A stretch of DNA of 64,000 nt, taken from contig NZ_OMOJ01000005.1 of assembly GCF_900302505.1 (NCBI RefSeq), positions 186,001 through 250,000 of the forward strand, written 5' to 3'. The notes beneath the pieces are model-generated. The model had not been told where the DNA came from. It did no database searches and saw only the letters and a list, made by a program, of their open reading frames with translations. The position numbers and the translations under genes were made by a program. Positions 18,721 through 26,278 of this stretch are shown in pieces (position 1 is the stretch's first letter; each line of letters starts with the position of its first letter). Source of the DNA: Pseudoprimorskyibacter insulae (lineage in GTDB: Bacteria; Pseudomonadota; Alphaproteobacteria; Rhodobacterales; Rhodobacteraceae).

Positions 18721-19563
18721 ATGACTTCAGGTCTACAGTCCGGTAACGAGGTTGCAATTTTGTTTAACGGTGACGCTGGGCAGGCACGTGGTCTGTTTGA
18801 CGTCAAAGAAATGCTCTGCGAGCTGCGCCGCGATCTGGCGCTGCTGAAACGCCCCCTGCGTATCCTGCGCCACATTCCCGGCTGCTATGTCGAGTTTGCG
18901 AGCGGTGCGCTGCGCGGTTCGGTCGTCTATATGGATGCCAAGGCACCCACACGTCTGTTCGACGTTCAGATGATCGTTGGTCGCGGCCAGATGACTCAGG
19001 CAAAGCGCCAGATGGTGCAAAGCCACAAGTCGCATCTGTCGGTGACCGTGGATGTCGATCGTGATGACGATGACAAGCGCCCCCCAATGAGCGCCCTGTC
19101 CGCCCTAAAGCGGATTGCGCAATCGGTCCTTGGCCGCATGACCCACAAAGATCCGGCGATTGTGTACTGGGGCCCGTCTGTCGAAACCTTCGACCGCCCC
19201 CAGGCCTTGGCCTTCTTCGGTAGCAAAAGCATGATAACCGCCAGCCGCTTTGCCGATCTTGCCCCCGCGCAGGAACCGCGCCGCAACAAGCCGCTCCATG
19301 CACGCCCCAATGGTGACGGCCCGCTGATGGATGACATTGCCAAGCAAATGCGCGAACGTCCTGCGCCGATCTATCGCCGCGACCCGTCGCAGCTGATCAA
19401 GCAGGCTTGGTTCGGGTCGATGGAACTGGCCAATAGCGGCTATGGCAAAGTCGCCGCAGGTCTGGCGCTTGGCATTCTGCTGCACGCATCACTCAGTGAA
19501 ACGGTCCGCGTCGAAGAAGCCATGGCAGAACCCGCGCAAGCGCAGTTCATCGCAACGGAGTAA
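18721..19563 (+). CDS. Unrecognised protein, third member of the DUF4261-like trio
   Basis: A 280-residue protein with the same plan as the gene at 16097: an N-terminal domain containing QSHKSHLSVTV (about 100-110), then KDPAIVYWGPSVETFDRPQ (about 141-159), a polar linker, and a hydrophobic segment near the C-terminus (YGKVAAGLALGILLHASL). The paired motifs match AHRQFLTVTV and ECVHWAQSDMIF in the first gene, which argues for common descent. The start follows CGGAGTGAG. Its last 17 bases overlap the end of the convergent DUF3445 gene. Function unknown. Confidence 0.72.
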   Translation: MTSGLQSGNEVAILFNGDAGQARGLFDVKEMLCELRRDLALLKRPLRILRHIPGCYVEFASGALRGSVVYMDAKAPTRLFDVQMIVGRGQMTQAKRQMVQSHKSHLSVTVDVDRDDDDKRPPMSALSALKRIAQSVLGRMTHKDPAIVYWGPSVETFDRPQALAFFGSKSMITASRFADLAPAQEPRRNKPLHARPNGDGPLMDDIAKQMRERPAPIYRRDPSQLIKQAWFGSMELANSGYGKVAAGLALGILLHASLSETVRVEEAMAEPAQAQFIATE

Positions 19564-20287
19564 CGCTCCAACCCGGCCGCAGCACATAGCTGTGGATTGA
19601 AAAGACGACGGCCCCGCTTTTGGGAAGCCGCTTTAGCACCTGTCGTTCTGAACGCATGTATTTCGTGCCTTCAACTGCAGGCCGTCTGGGGGCTGCTTCC
19701 AACCGGGGCTGGAACAAGGAAGGATCGCTGTACCACATCGCGTTGTACCGCCACAGCGGCGCATCATCGCGAAGGCAATCGAACAGCCGCCCCACCCGGC
19801 GCGCCATGGTAGGATCGTATTCGTCCACCGGCGCGTGGATGGCCGTCATCGGCCGCCCTATTTTCTCAGCCAGCGTCCAGCTCGCCGGAAAACAAAGTAT
19901 TGCCGCCACCAGATTATATTCGCCGTCCGACGTCGGACGCAAAAGGCACAGGTCTTCTTGTACCAGTCTTCCCGCTGTCTCTAGGGGGGACGTGTTGGTC
20001 AGGTCGATCCAAGCGCCATCGGGTCGCTGGCACCGCTCATCAGCGACCCGATAGCCTTTTGGCAAATGCGTCAGGACGTGCTGTAAAAGCTCCGCGGCGG
20101 CGTCTTCGGCGCCCGGTTGCTGCGCTTTGACCAAGTCCGGCGTTTCGGTCAGCAGGCTATCGCGCAGGGCCATCTGGCCCGCGTGCGCCTCATCCGCGAT
20201 CAACCACGGCAAATTGCCCAAAGGGCGGATACCGGGCAACCGGTGCCGTGTCAGCGGGTCGTAGGGGATGTTGGTTTGTAGGATCAT
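19547..20287 (-). CDS. DUF3445 protein, haem-dependent oxidative demethylase-like
   Basis: The 246-residue protein matches the DUF3445 family: MALRDSLL near the N-terminus, LVQEDLCLLRP, LVAAILCFPASWTLAEKIGRPMTAIHAPVD, and the C-terminal RSERQVLKRLPKSGAVVFSIHSYV. Members of this family are described as haem-containing oxidative N-demethylase alpha subunits; the other subunits are not nearby, so the substrate is open. It is convergent with the preceding gene and overlaps it by 17 bases. It is followed on its own strand by no linked gene. Confidence 0.8.
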   Translation of the reverse strand: MILQTNIPYDPLTRHRLPGIRPLGNLPWLIADEAHAGQMALRDSLLTETPDLVKAQQPGAEDAAAELLQHVLTHLPKGYRVADERCQRPDGAWIDLTNTSPLETAGRLVQEDLCLLRPTSDGEYNLVAAILCFPASWTLAEKIGRPMTAIHAPVDEYDPTMARRVGRLFDCLRDDAPLWRYNAMWYSDPSLFQPRLEAAPRRPAVEGTKYMRSERQVLKRLPKSGAVVFSIHSYVLRPGWSVTPLR

Positions 20288-20376
20288 ACGCCGGTTCTAG
20301 GCCCGCGCCGCCCTGCCGCCAACGAAAAAGGCGCGAGCCGAAGCCCGCGCCCTTAGGTCAATCAGATCGATTTCAA

Positions 20377-20976
20377 TCAGCCGCGTGCGCGACCGACGAA
20401 TTTCCATGCCATCGGCAGAACCAGTGCGGCCAGCGCCAGCTTGATCACGTCGCCAACCAGGAACGGGGTCAGACCCCACTGAAGGATCGGCTTGTCCCAG
20501 CCATACAGCATGCCCAGCCAGATCAGGCCCGGAACGTAAATGATGACGTTGCCCAGCAGCATCGCACCGGCCATTTTCACCGGCGACCGGTCCCAGCCCT
20601 TGCTGGCCAGAACGCCCAAGGCAACGGTGGCCAGAACGTAGCCAACCAGATAGCCGCCCGTGCCGCCCATCATGTACTCAAGGCCAAACTTTTCAGCCGA
20701 CGATCCGGCGAAGACGTCAAAGCCAAGCGCACCAACCAGCATGTAACCAAGGATGGTTGCCAGACCAAGGCGCGCGCCATAGGCGGCGCCAATGCTCAGA
20801 ACGGCGAAGGTGCCCATCGTGATCGGGACCGGCCACATCGGCACTTTGATCTTTGCGGCAACGGCCAGCGCCAGAATGCCGAACACGACCAGAGCGACCT
20901 GCTTGATACGCAGCGCGGCGCCTTCATTGGCGCCAAAGGCGTCTACTAGAACACCACGGTTAAGAGCCAAGCTCAT
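20377..20976 (-). CDS. bioY: Biotin transporter substrate-binding subunit BioY
   Basis: BioY is the membrane S-component that captures biotin. The 199-residue protein has six hydrophobic segments and the BioY pattern: KIKVPMWPVPITMGTFAVLSIGAAYG, then MMGGTGGYLVGYVLAT and GWDRSP. I start at 20976 (MSLALNRG) after AAAGGGGA. The energising partners BioM and BioN are not in the window; BioY can work alone or with a shared module. I looked for a BioR-type operator upstream and did not see one. Confidence 0.92.
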   Translation of the reverse strand: MSLALNRGVLVDAFGANEGAALRIKQVALVVFGILALAVAAKIKVPMWPVPITMGTFAVLSIGAAYGARLGLATILGYMLVGALGFDVFAGSSAEKFGLEYMMGGTGGYLVGYVLATVALGVLASKGWDRSPVKMAGAMLLGNVIIYVPGLIWLGMLYGWDKPILQWGLTPFLVGDVIKLALAALVLPMAWKFVGRARG

Positions 20977-21108
20977 CGGGAGATCCCCTTTCACATATGT
21001 TGCGTTAGAAGCTGTTTTGCCCCAACTGCCCCTGTCTCGCAAGGTGCATCTGCGGTGCAGCATCGGCTTTCGCGCAAAGCTGCATAGTGCGCGACCCACT
21101 TTGCAAAG

Positions 21109-21540
21109 TCATTTCTCCAAAAACTTTGCAAACTTTGTAGCCATGACATAATCCTTGCGCGGGCCTTTCACCGTCCAAGTTGCCGACCAGTTTGGCCAGT
21201 CCTCAAAGTCATATGACACCGCATATTGATCGGGGTCGCACCAGTGATCGGCGCTGACTGACGGCTCTAGCGCGAAGTCATGGAAGAACCGGCCATCCTC
21301 AAAGAACACCGCAATCGTTTGGCCAACCTGCCGCCAAAGATATTGCCGTGTGCCCGCCATCCGCCCCCCATCCGGCAGGGTCATATGCCCCTCTTCGCGG
21401 TAAAGCCAATCACCGCCGTCCTTAGTTTGGGCAATCTCGCACAGCCCGTCGAAAGTCAGAACCTGCCCCGCCTGCGCATCGTCAATCCTGCGCGACAACT
21501 GCCAGCGCCCTGCGAAGTCGGCGATATGCTCAGGCGTCAT
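21109..21540 (-). CDS. DUF6314 family protein
   Basis: A 143-residue protein with FAGRWQLSRRIDD at the start, YREEGHMTLPDGG in the middle, TRQYLWR, and the FFEDGRFFHDF motif near residues 79-89. The pattern suggests a lipocalin-like beta barrel, which is how I recall DUF6314 proteins. No function is established to my knowledge. The start has a good GGGGGAAA ribosome site. It lies upstream of bioY by 132 bases on the same strand and divergent from purB. Confidence 0.72.
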   Translation of the reverse strand: MTPEHIADFAGRWQLSRRIDDAQAGQVLTFDGLCEIAQTKDGGDWLYREEGHMTLPDGGRMAGTRQYLWRQVGQTIAVFFEDGRFFHDFALEPSVSADHWCDPDQYAVSYDFEDWPNWSATWTVKGPRKDYVMATKFAKFLEK

Positions 21541-21683
21541 GCGATTTCCCCCAGTTTGGCTTGCCGCGCTGTTACCGCGCAGGCCCCCGCGATGACAAGC
21601 GGCGCAACGCCGCCTTGAGCATACGCCGCGTAAGGTATAAAGCCCGCGCTCAAAGCTCCTTCCGATGATAAAAAGGTCCGCCG

Positions 21684-22991
21684 ATGATCCCTCGTTATGC
21701 CCGCCCCGATATGGTTGCCATCTGGTCGCCCGAGACCAAGTTCAAGATCTGGTACGAGATCGAGGCCCATGCCTGTGACGCGCAGGCCGATCTGGGCGTG
21801 ATCCCGCGCGAAAACGCCGACGCGGTCTGGAAAGCCAAGGACGTGGAATTCGACGTCGCCCGCATCGACGAAATCGAAGCCGTCACCAAGCATGACGTCA
21901 TCGCCTTCCTTACGCACCTTGCCGAACATGTCGGCAGCGAAGAGGCGCGATTTGTGCACCAGGGCATGACCAGCTCGGACGTGCTGGACACCTGCCTGAA
22001 CGTGCAGCTTGTCCGCGCCGCTGACATCCTGATCACCGACATGGAAAACCTTCTGGCCGCGCTGAAAAAACGCGCGCTGGAACACAAGATGACCGTTCGC
22101 GTTGGCCGCAGCCACGGCATCCACGCAGAACCCACCACAATGGGTCTGACCTTTGCCCGCTTCTACGCCGAGATGGACCGCAACCTGACCCGCCTGAAAC
22201 TGGCGCGCGAAGAAGTGGCCACCGGCGCGATCTCGGGCGCGGTTGGCACCTTTGCCAACATTGACCCGCGCGTCGAAGAACATGTCTGCGCCAAGTTGGG
22301 CCTCAGCCCCGAGCCAATTAGCACGCAGGTCATCCCGCGCGACCGTCACGCGATGTTCTTTGCCACGCTGGGCGTGATCGCATCGTCGATCGAGAACGTC
22401 GCGATTGAGATTCGCCACATGCAGCGCACCGAGGTTCTGGAAGGCGCGGAATTCTTCTCGATGGGCCAAAAGGGCTCGTCGGCGATGCCGCACAAAAAGA
22501 ACCCGGTTCTGACCGAAAACCTGACCGGTCTGGCCCGTCTTGTCCGCATGACCGTGATCCCGGCGATGGAAAACGTCGCGCTTTGGCACGAACGTGACAT
22601 TTCGCACAGCTCGGTTGAACGTGGCATCGGCCCGGACGCGACCATCACGCTGGACTTCGCGCTGAACCGTCTGACCGGCGTGATCGACAAGATGCTGGTG
22701 TTCCCGCAGAACATGCTGGACAACATGAACAAATTCCCCGGTCTGGTGATGTCGCAGCGCGTGCTTCTGGCCCTGACCCAAGCGGGTGTGTCGCGCGAAG
22801 ACGCCTATTCGATGGTGCAGCGCAACGCGCTGAAGGTCTGGGAAGACCGCGTCGATTTCCGCGAGCTGCTTCTGGCCGATGCCGAGGTTGTGGCCGCATT
22901 GGGCGAAGAGGCGATCAACGCCAAGTTTGACATGGAATACCACACCAAACACGTCGACACGATTTTTGCCCGCGTTTTCGGCGAAAGCTGA
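21684..22991 (+). CDS. purB: Adenylosuccinate lyase
   Basis: PurB acts twice in purine synthesis, splitting SAICAR and adenylosuccinate to release fumarate. The 435 residues follow the fumarase/aspartase fold: HQGMTSSDVLDT in the first part, GRSHGIHAEPTTMG with the catalytic histidine, and the superfamily signature GSSAMPHKKNP at 264-274, which carries the mobile catalytic loop. AAGG precedes the start. A strong terminator follows, so it is probably monocistronic. Confidence 0.97.
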   Translation: MIPRYARPDMVAIWSPETKFKIWYEIEAHACDAQADLGVIPRENADAVWKAKDVEFDVARIDEIEAVTKHDVIAFLTHLAEHVGSEEARFVHQGMTSSDVLDTCLNVQLVRAADILITDMENLLAALKKRALEHKMTVRVGRSHGIHAEPTTMGLTFARFYAEMDRNLTRLKLAREEVATGAISGAVGTFANIDPRVEEHVCAKLGLSPEPISTQVIPRDRHAMFFATLGVIASSIENVAIEIRHMQRTEVLEGAEFFSMGQKGSSAMPHKKNPVLTENLTGLARLVRMTVIPAMENVALWHERDISHSSVERGIGPDATITLDFALNRLTGVIDKMLVFPQNMLDNMNKFPGLVMSQRVLLALTQAGVSREDAYSMVQRNALKVWEDRVDFRELLLADAEVVAALGEEAINAKFDMEYHTKHVDTIFARVFGES

Positions 22992-23013
22992 TTGCTTGCA
23001 CAGTAAGTTTAGG

Positions 23014-23045
23014 GGGCCGTCCATCTGGGCGGCCCTTCTTTTTTG
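23014..23045 (+). terminator. Terminator of purB
   Basis: GGGCCGTCC pairs with GGGCGGCCC (one G-U pair) around ATCT, followed by TTCTTTTTT. It begins 23 bases after the purB stop. Confidence 0.85.
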
Positions 23046-23099
23046 GTTTGGCCCATTTTTGTGGTAGATTGATCGGATCACACTGGGAAAGGGCCCGCT

Positions 23100-23252
23100 A
23101 TGACACTTGCCAGACTGCTTCTGTTAGCCGCCGTTTTGACCCCCGGCGCAACGCTTGCCCAAGAAACGCAATGTTCCGACCATACGCCCACCTGCGCAGC
23201 GGGGTCGGTCTATGACGCGGAAACCAATAGCTGCAAGATGGTGACCGGTTAA
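23100..23252 (+). CDS. Small exported cysteine-containing peptide (50 residues)
   Basis: A short open frame begins MTLARLLLLAAVLTPGATLA, a textbook signal peptide with an ALA-type cleavage near residue 20. The mature 30 residues hold three cysteines (positions 25, 32 and 45) in a C-x6-C-x12-C arrangement with GSVYDAETNSC, like a fragment of a chitin-binding fold. GAAAGGG lies ten bases before the ATG. It sits between the purB terminator and the FliG-like gene on the same strand. I do not recognise a family, but signal peptide plus ribosome site make it a likely gene. Confidence 0.6.
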   Translation: MTLARLLLLAAVLTPGATLAQETQCSDHTPTCAAGSVYDAETNSCKMVTG

Positions 23253-23314
23253 GTTTAACCGACTGGAAACCTTGGGACGCTATCCGTTGAGGAAACTTGA
23301 ACGGAGCGTCCGGT

Positions 23315-24376
23315 ATGGAACACTTGCACTCACTCGCGGCCCTGCCCGCGCCTGCCGCCGCTCCGGCGACGCGGAAACCCTTGTCGCGCAAGGCCAAGGC
23401 CGCGATTGTCGTGCAGTTTTTGCTAAACGAAGGCGCCGAAATCCCGCTGACCACCCTTCCGGATGATTTACAGGCCGAACTGACCTTTCAAATGGGCGCG
23501 ATGCGCTATGTGGACCGCGACACGCTCAACGCCGTCATCGCCGAATTCACGGCTGAGCTTGAGGCGGTGGGCCTGCGCTTTCCCGGTGGGATGGCCGGGG
23601 CACTACATGCGCTGGATGGCAAGATCAGCCCAAAAACCGCCCGCCGCCTGCGCAAAGAGGCCGGGGTGCGCCAAGCAGGCGATCCTTGGGTGCGCATTGG
23701 CGGCTTGCCCCAGGAAAAACTGTTGCATTTCGCCTCCGCCGAAAGCATCGAAGTTGCCGCCGTGATGGTGTCCAAGCTGGATGTGGCCAAGGCCGCGCAA
23801 CTGCTGGGCCAATTGCCCGGCGAACGGGCGCGGCGGATCACCTATGCCATGTCCCTGACCGGCAATATCACCCCCGACGCGGTGGACCGCATCGGCCTTA
23901 GCCTTGCCGCGCAACTGGATGCCGAACCCAGCCGCGCCTTCGATGCCGCCCCCGTGCAGCGCCTTGGCGCGATCCTGAACTTCTCCAACACCGACACGCG
24001 CGAAGATGTCCTGACGGGGCTGGACGAATCTGACGCCGAATTTGCCGATGCGGTGCGCCGGGCCATCTTTACCTTCGCCAATATCCCCGACCGTCTGCGC
24101 CCGCAGGACGCGCCCAAGATCACCCGCGACGTCGATCAGGCGGATATCGTCAACGCCTTCGCCGGCGCCGCCACGCCCGAAGAACAAGCCGCGGTGGAAT
24201 TCCTGCTGCGCAACATGTCCAAACGCATGGCCCAAACCCTTCAGGACGAAGTGGCCGACCGGGGCAAAGTGCGCCCCCGCGATGCCGAGGCCGGGATGTC
24301 CGCCATCGTCGCTGCCATCCGCGATATGGAAAAATCCGGCGAGATTGAGCTGAAGCAGACTGACGAAGACGAATGA
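23315..24376 (+). CDS. Orphan FliG-like protein
   Basis: The 353-residue protein has the layout of the flagellar switch protein FliG: an N-terminal helical domain (KAAIVVQFLLNEGAE), a middle domain with VAAVMVSKLDVAKAAQLLGQLPGERA, and a C-terminal domain ending AVEFLLRNMSKRMAQTLQDEV then a Glu-rich tail. In FliG the C-terminal ridge bears charged residues that meet the stator; here the matching stretch (AIFTFANIPDRLRPQD) has lost much of that pattern. No other flagellar gene is near. It may serve a non-flagellar role or be a divergent second copy. I start at 23315 after CGGAG. Confidence 0.75.
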   Translation: MEHLHSLAALPAPAAAPATRKPLSRKAKAAIVVQFLLNEGAEIPLTTLPDDLQAELTFQMGAMRYVDRDTLNAVIAEFTAELEAVGLRFPGGMAGALHALDGKISPKTARRLRKEAGVRQAGDPWVRIGGLPQEKLLHFASAESIEVAAVMVSKLDVAKAAQLLGQLPGERARRITYAMSLTGNITPDAVDRIGLSLAAQLDAEPSRAFDAAPVQRLGAILNFSNTDTREDVLTGLDESDAEFADAVRRAIFTFANIPDRLRPQDAPKITRDVDQADIVNAFAGAATPEEQAAVEFLLRNMSKRMAQTLQDEVADRGKVRPRDAEAGMSAIVAAIRDMEKSGEIELKQTDEDE

Positions 24377-24442
24377 CACGCTTGAGCTTTGCAGCCCATC
24401 CGCCTATCTCGGCACGGCAACAGATGCTGCCAAGCGGAACCG

Positions 24443-25330
24443 ATGACCGACACGCCCGACACAGACGCCCCGAAAGGCACCCGCGCCCAATGGCTGACGG
24501 ACCGCGTTTTGCGCGGGCTGATCGGTCTTGCGCTGGCGCTGCCGTACCGGATGCGCGTGCCCATGATGGGCTGGGTTGTGTCGCGCGTGGTGTCGCCATT
24601 GGCCGGATGGCCAAAACGCATCCGCGCCAATCTGGCCCATGCCTGCCCCGACCTGCCCGAGGCCGAGGTCAAGCGGCTGTGCCGCGCCGTGCCCAACAAC
24701 GTTGGCCGCACCATGATCGAGATTTACTCGGGCCAAGAATTCAAGGACCGCGCGATTGCCGCACCGATTTCCGGGCCGGGGCTCGACGCGCTCGAATCCG
24801 CCCGCGCCGAGGGTCGCCCGGTGATCCTTGTGACCGCGCATTTCGGCAATTACGACGCGGCCCGCGCCAATCTGATCGCGCGGGGGCACCATATGGGCGC
24901 GCTCTATCGGCGTGCCTCAAACCCGTGGTTCAACGACCATTACGTGCGCGCGATTTCCGCCATTGGCACGCCGATGTTCGAACAGGGCCGCAAAGGCATG
25001 GCGCAGATGGTGCGCCACATCAAATCGGGCGGCGTGCTGGGCATTCTGACCGATCTGAACGCCTATGGCGGCGAACGGCTGGATTTCTTTGGCCAGCCTG
25101 CGCTGACCTCCACCATCACGGCGGAATTGGCGCTGAAATACGATGCGGAACTGATCCCGGTCTATTCTGTGCGCCAACCCGACGGGCTTGGCTTTCAGAT
25201 CTTGGTGAATGCCCCGATCCCGCACACCGATGCCGTCACCATGACCCAAGCCGTCAACCACGACCTAGAGGCGCTGGTGCGCGAAAACATGGGCCAGTGG
25301 TTCTGGATTCATCGCCGCTGGAAGGCGTAA
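24443..25330 (+). CDS. Lipid A biosynthesis-type lysophospholipid acyltransferase
   Basis: This 295-residue membrane-associated enzyme belongs to the LpxL/HtrB group, which adds secondary acyl chains to lipid A or related lipids. The catalytic H-x4-D motif is HFGNYD at 133-138, preceded by a hydrophobic stretch at about 22-55. ALYRRASNPWFN and the LTDLNAYGGERLDFFG substrate region follow. It starts 66 bases after the FliG-like gene on the same strand, so the two may be cotranscribed. The ATG at 24443 has a weak GCGGAA site; upstream starts cannot be excluded. Confidence 0.85.
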   Translation: MTDTPDTDAPKGTRAQWLTDRVLRGLIGLALALPYRMRVPMMGWVVSRVVSPLAGWPKRIRANLAHACPDLPEAEVKRLCRAVPNNVGRTMIEIYSGQEFKDRAIAAPISGPGLDALESARAEGRPVILVTAHFGNYDAARANLIARGHHMGALYRRASNPWFNDHYVRAISAIGTPMFEQGRKGMAQMVRHIKSGGVLGILTDLNAYGGERLDFFGQPALTSTITAELALKYDAELIPVYSVRQPDGLGFQILVNAPIPHTDAVTMTQAVNHDLEALVRENMGQWFWIHRRWKA

Positions 25331-25332
25331 GC

Positions 25333-26037
25333 CTATTCGATACGGGCCGCCGCCAGCATCGGACCATAGCCTTCGGCCTGAATCAAAACGACGACCGGCG
25401 CGTCCCCATTCGCAGGCACCGACGCCGTGTAGGCACCCTGCCCGCCCCAATGGCCAACCAACTGCCAATCGGTGACAATATGCGAATAGGTCAGGGTTTT
25501 CCCGGCATTTTCGCCGCGCAGAATATTGACCACTTCGCTGGGCGAATAGCGCACAAGATAGACATCGGCCCCCGTCGGCAAGGGCTGCGCAGCCTCGGCC
25601 GAAATCGACACGATACCGCCCGTCCGCCCGATGGTCAGATCCACCGGATCCCGCCCCGGCGCTTTGGCGCGTTTGGCAATCAGATCGGCCACATCCATGG
25701 GCCGGTTGCCGACAACTTCGTCCATACCGTCAATGATCATCTGCGGGGTATAGACCATGTTGCGCCCACCGCTGCGGGCATAGGCCTTCTGACGATGGGT
25801 ATAGACCGGATCGGCAAAGGCATCCTTCCAGCCGATGTAATCCCAGTAATCAATGTGCAGCGCCAGCGGGATCACATCATCGCGGTCCGCAAGCATCGCA
25901 AGCAGCTCATCCGCGGCGGGGCAAGACGAACACCCCTGCGAGGTGAACAATTCGACCACAACCGGGTCGGCCTTGGCCGCACCAAATGACGCTGCCGCCA
26001 TACACGCGGCTCCGACCCACTTCATACCCTTGTTCAT
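25333..26037 (-). CDS. DUF1223 exported thioredoxin-like protein
   Basis: A 234-residue protein with a signal peptide (MNKGMKWVGAACMAAASFGA, cleaved before ADP). The mature part opens VVELFTSQGCSSCPAAD, with a CxxC pair at Cys36 and Cys39, then HIDYWDYIGWKDAF and YTPQMIIDG, the DUF1223 pattern. A periplasmic disulfide or redox role is likely but unproven. I take the ATG at 26037; the longer frame to 26160 would spoil the signal peptide. It ends two bases from the acyltransferase stop on the opposite strand and is divergent from acnA. Confidence 0.85.
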   Translation of the reverse strand: MNKGMKWVGAACMAAASFGAAKADPVVVELFTSQGCSSCPAADELLAMLADRDDVIPLALHIDYWDYIGWKDAFADPVYTHRQKAYARSGGRNMVYTPQMIIDGMDEVVGNRPMDVADLIAKRAKAPGRDPVDLTIGRTGGIVSISAEAAQPLPTGADVYLVRYSPSEVVNILRGENAGKTLTYSHIVTDWQLVGHWGGQGAYTASVPANGDAPVVVLIQAEGYGPMLAAARIE

Positions 26038-26163
26038 CTTGCGGTGATCCTGAATTTCGCTGTTGCCTCCAACATGTAATGAAACCCTTATGAAATAACC
26101 AATCAACCATTTGCGAGACTTGGTGAGACGTGTCCATTTGGCCATGTTCGCGCAGGGCATTAA

Positions 26164-26189
26164 AATTTGTGTACATCGGTATACAAATT
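26164..26189. promoter_or_regulatory. Inverted repeat between the DUF1223 gene and acnA
   Basis: AATTTGTGTAC and GTATACAAATT form an 11-bp inverted repeat with one mismatch and a four-base spacer. The half-site TTTGTATAC resembles operators of GntR-family regulators. It lies 115 bases before acnA and 127 bases before the DUF1223 gene, so it could control either. Confidence 0.45.
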
Positions 26190-26278
26190 CACCCTCTCCC
26201 CTTGAACGGTAGACTGGAAAACAACAGATAACGGATCAGCTATACCTTAGACCCGTATTTCATAAGAAAGGTACGCCC

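Noticed and set aside
17606-19563. A mobile element or phage origin for the three unknown genes
   Set aside because: No integrase, transposase, terminal repeats or tRNA target nearby, and the first and third genes have the host's composition.
20977-21108. A BioR-type operator upstream of bioY
   Set aside because: No TTATAGATAA-like palindrome is present in the short upstream region.
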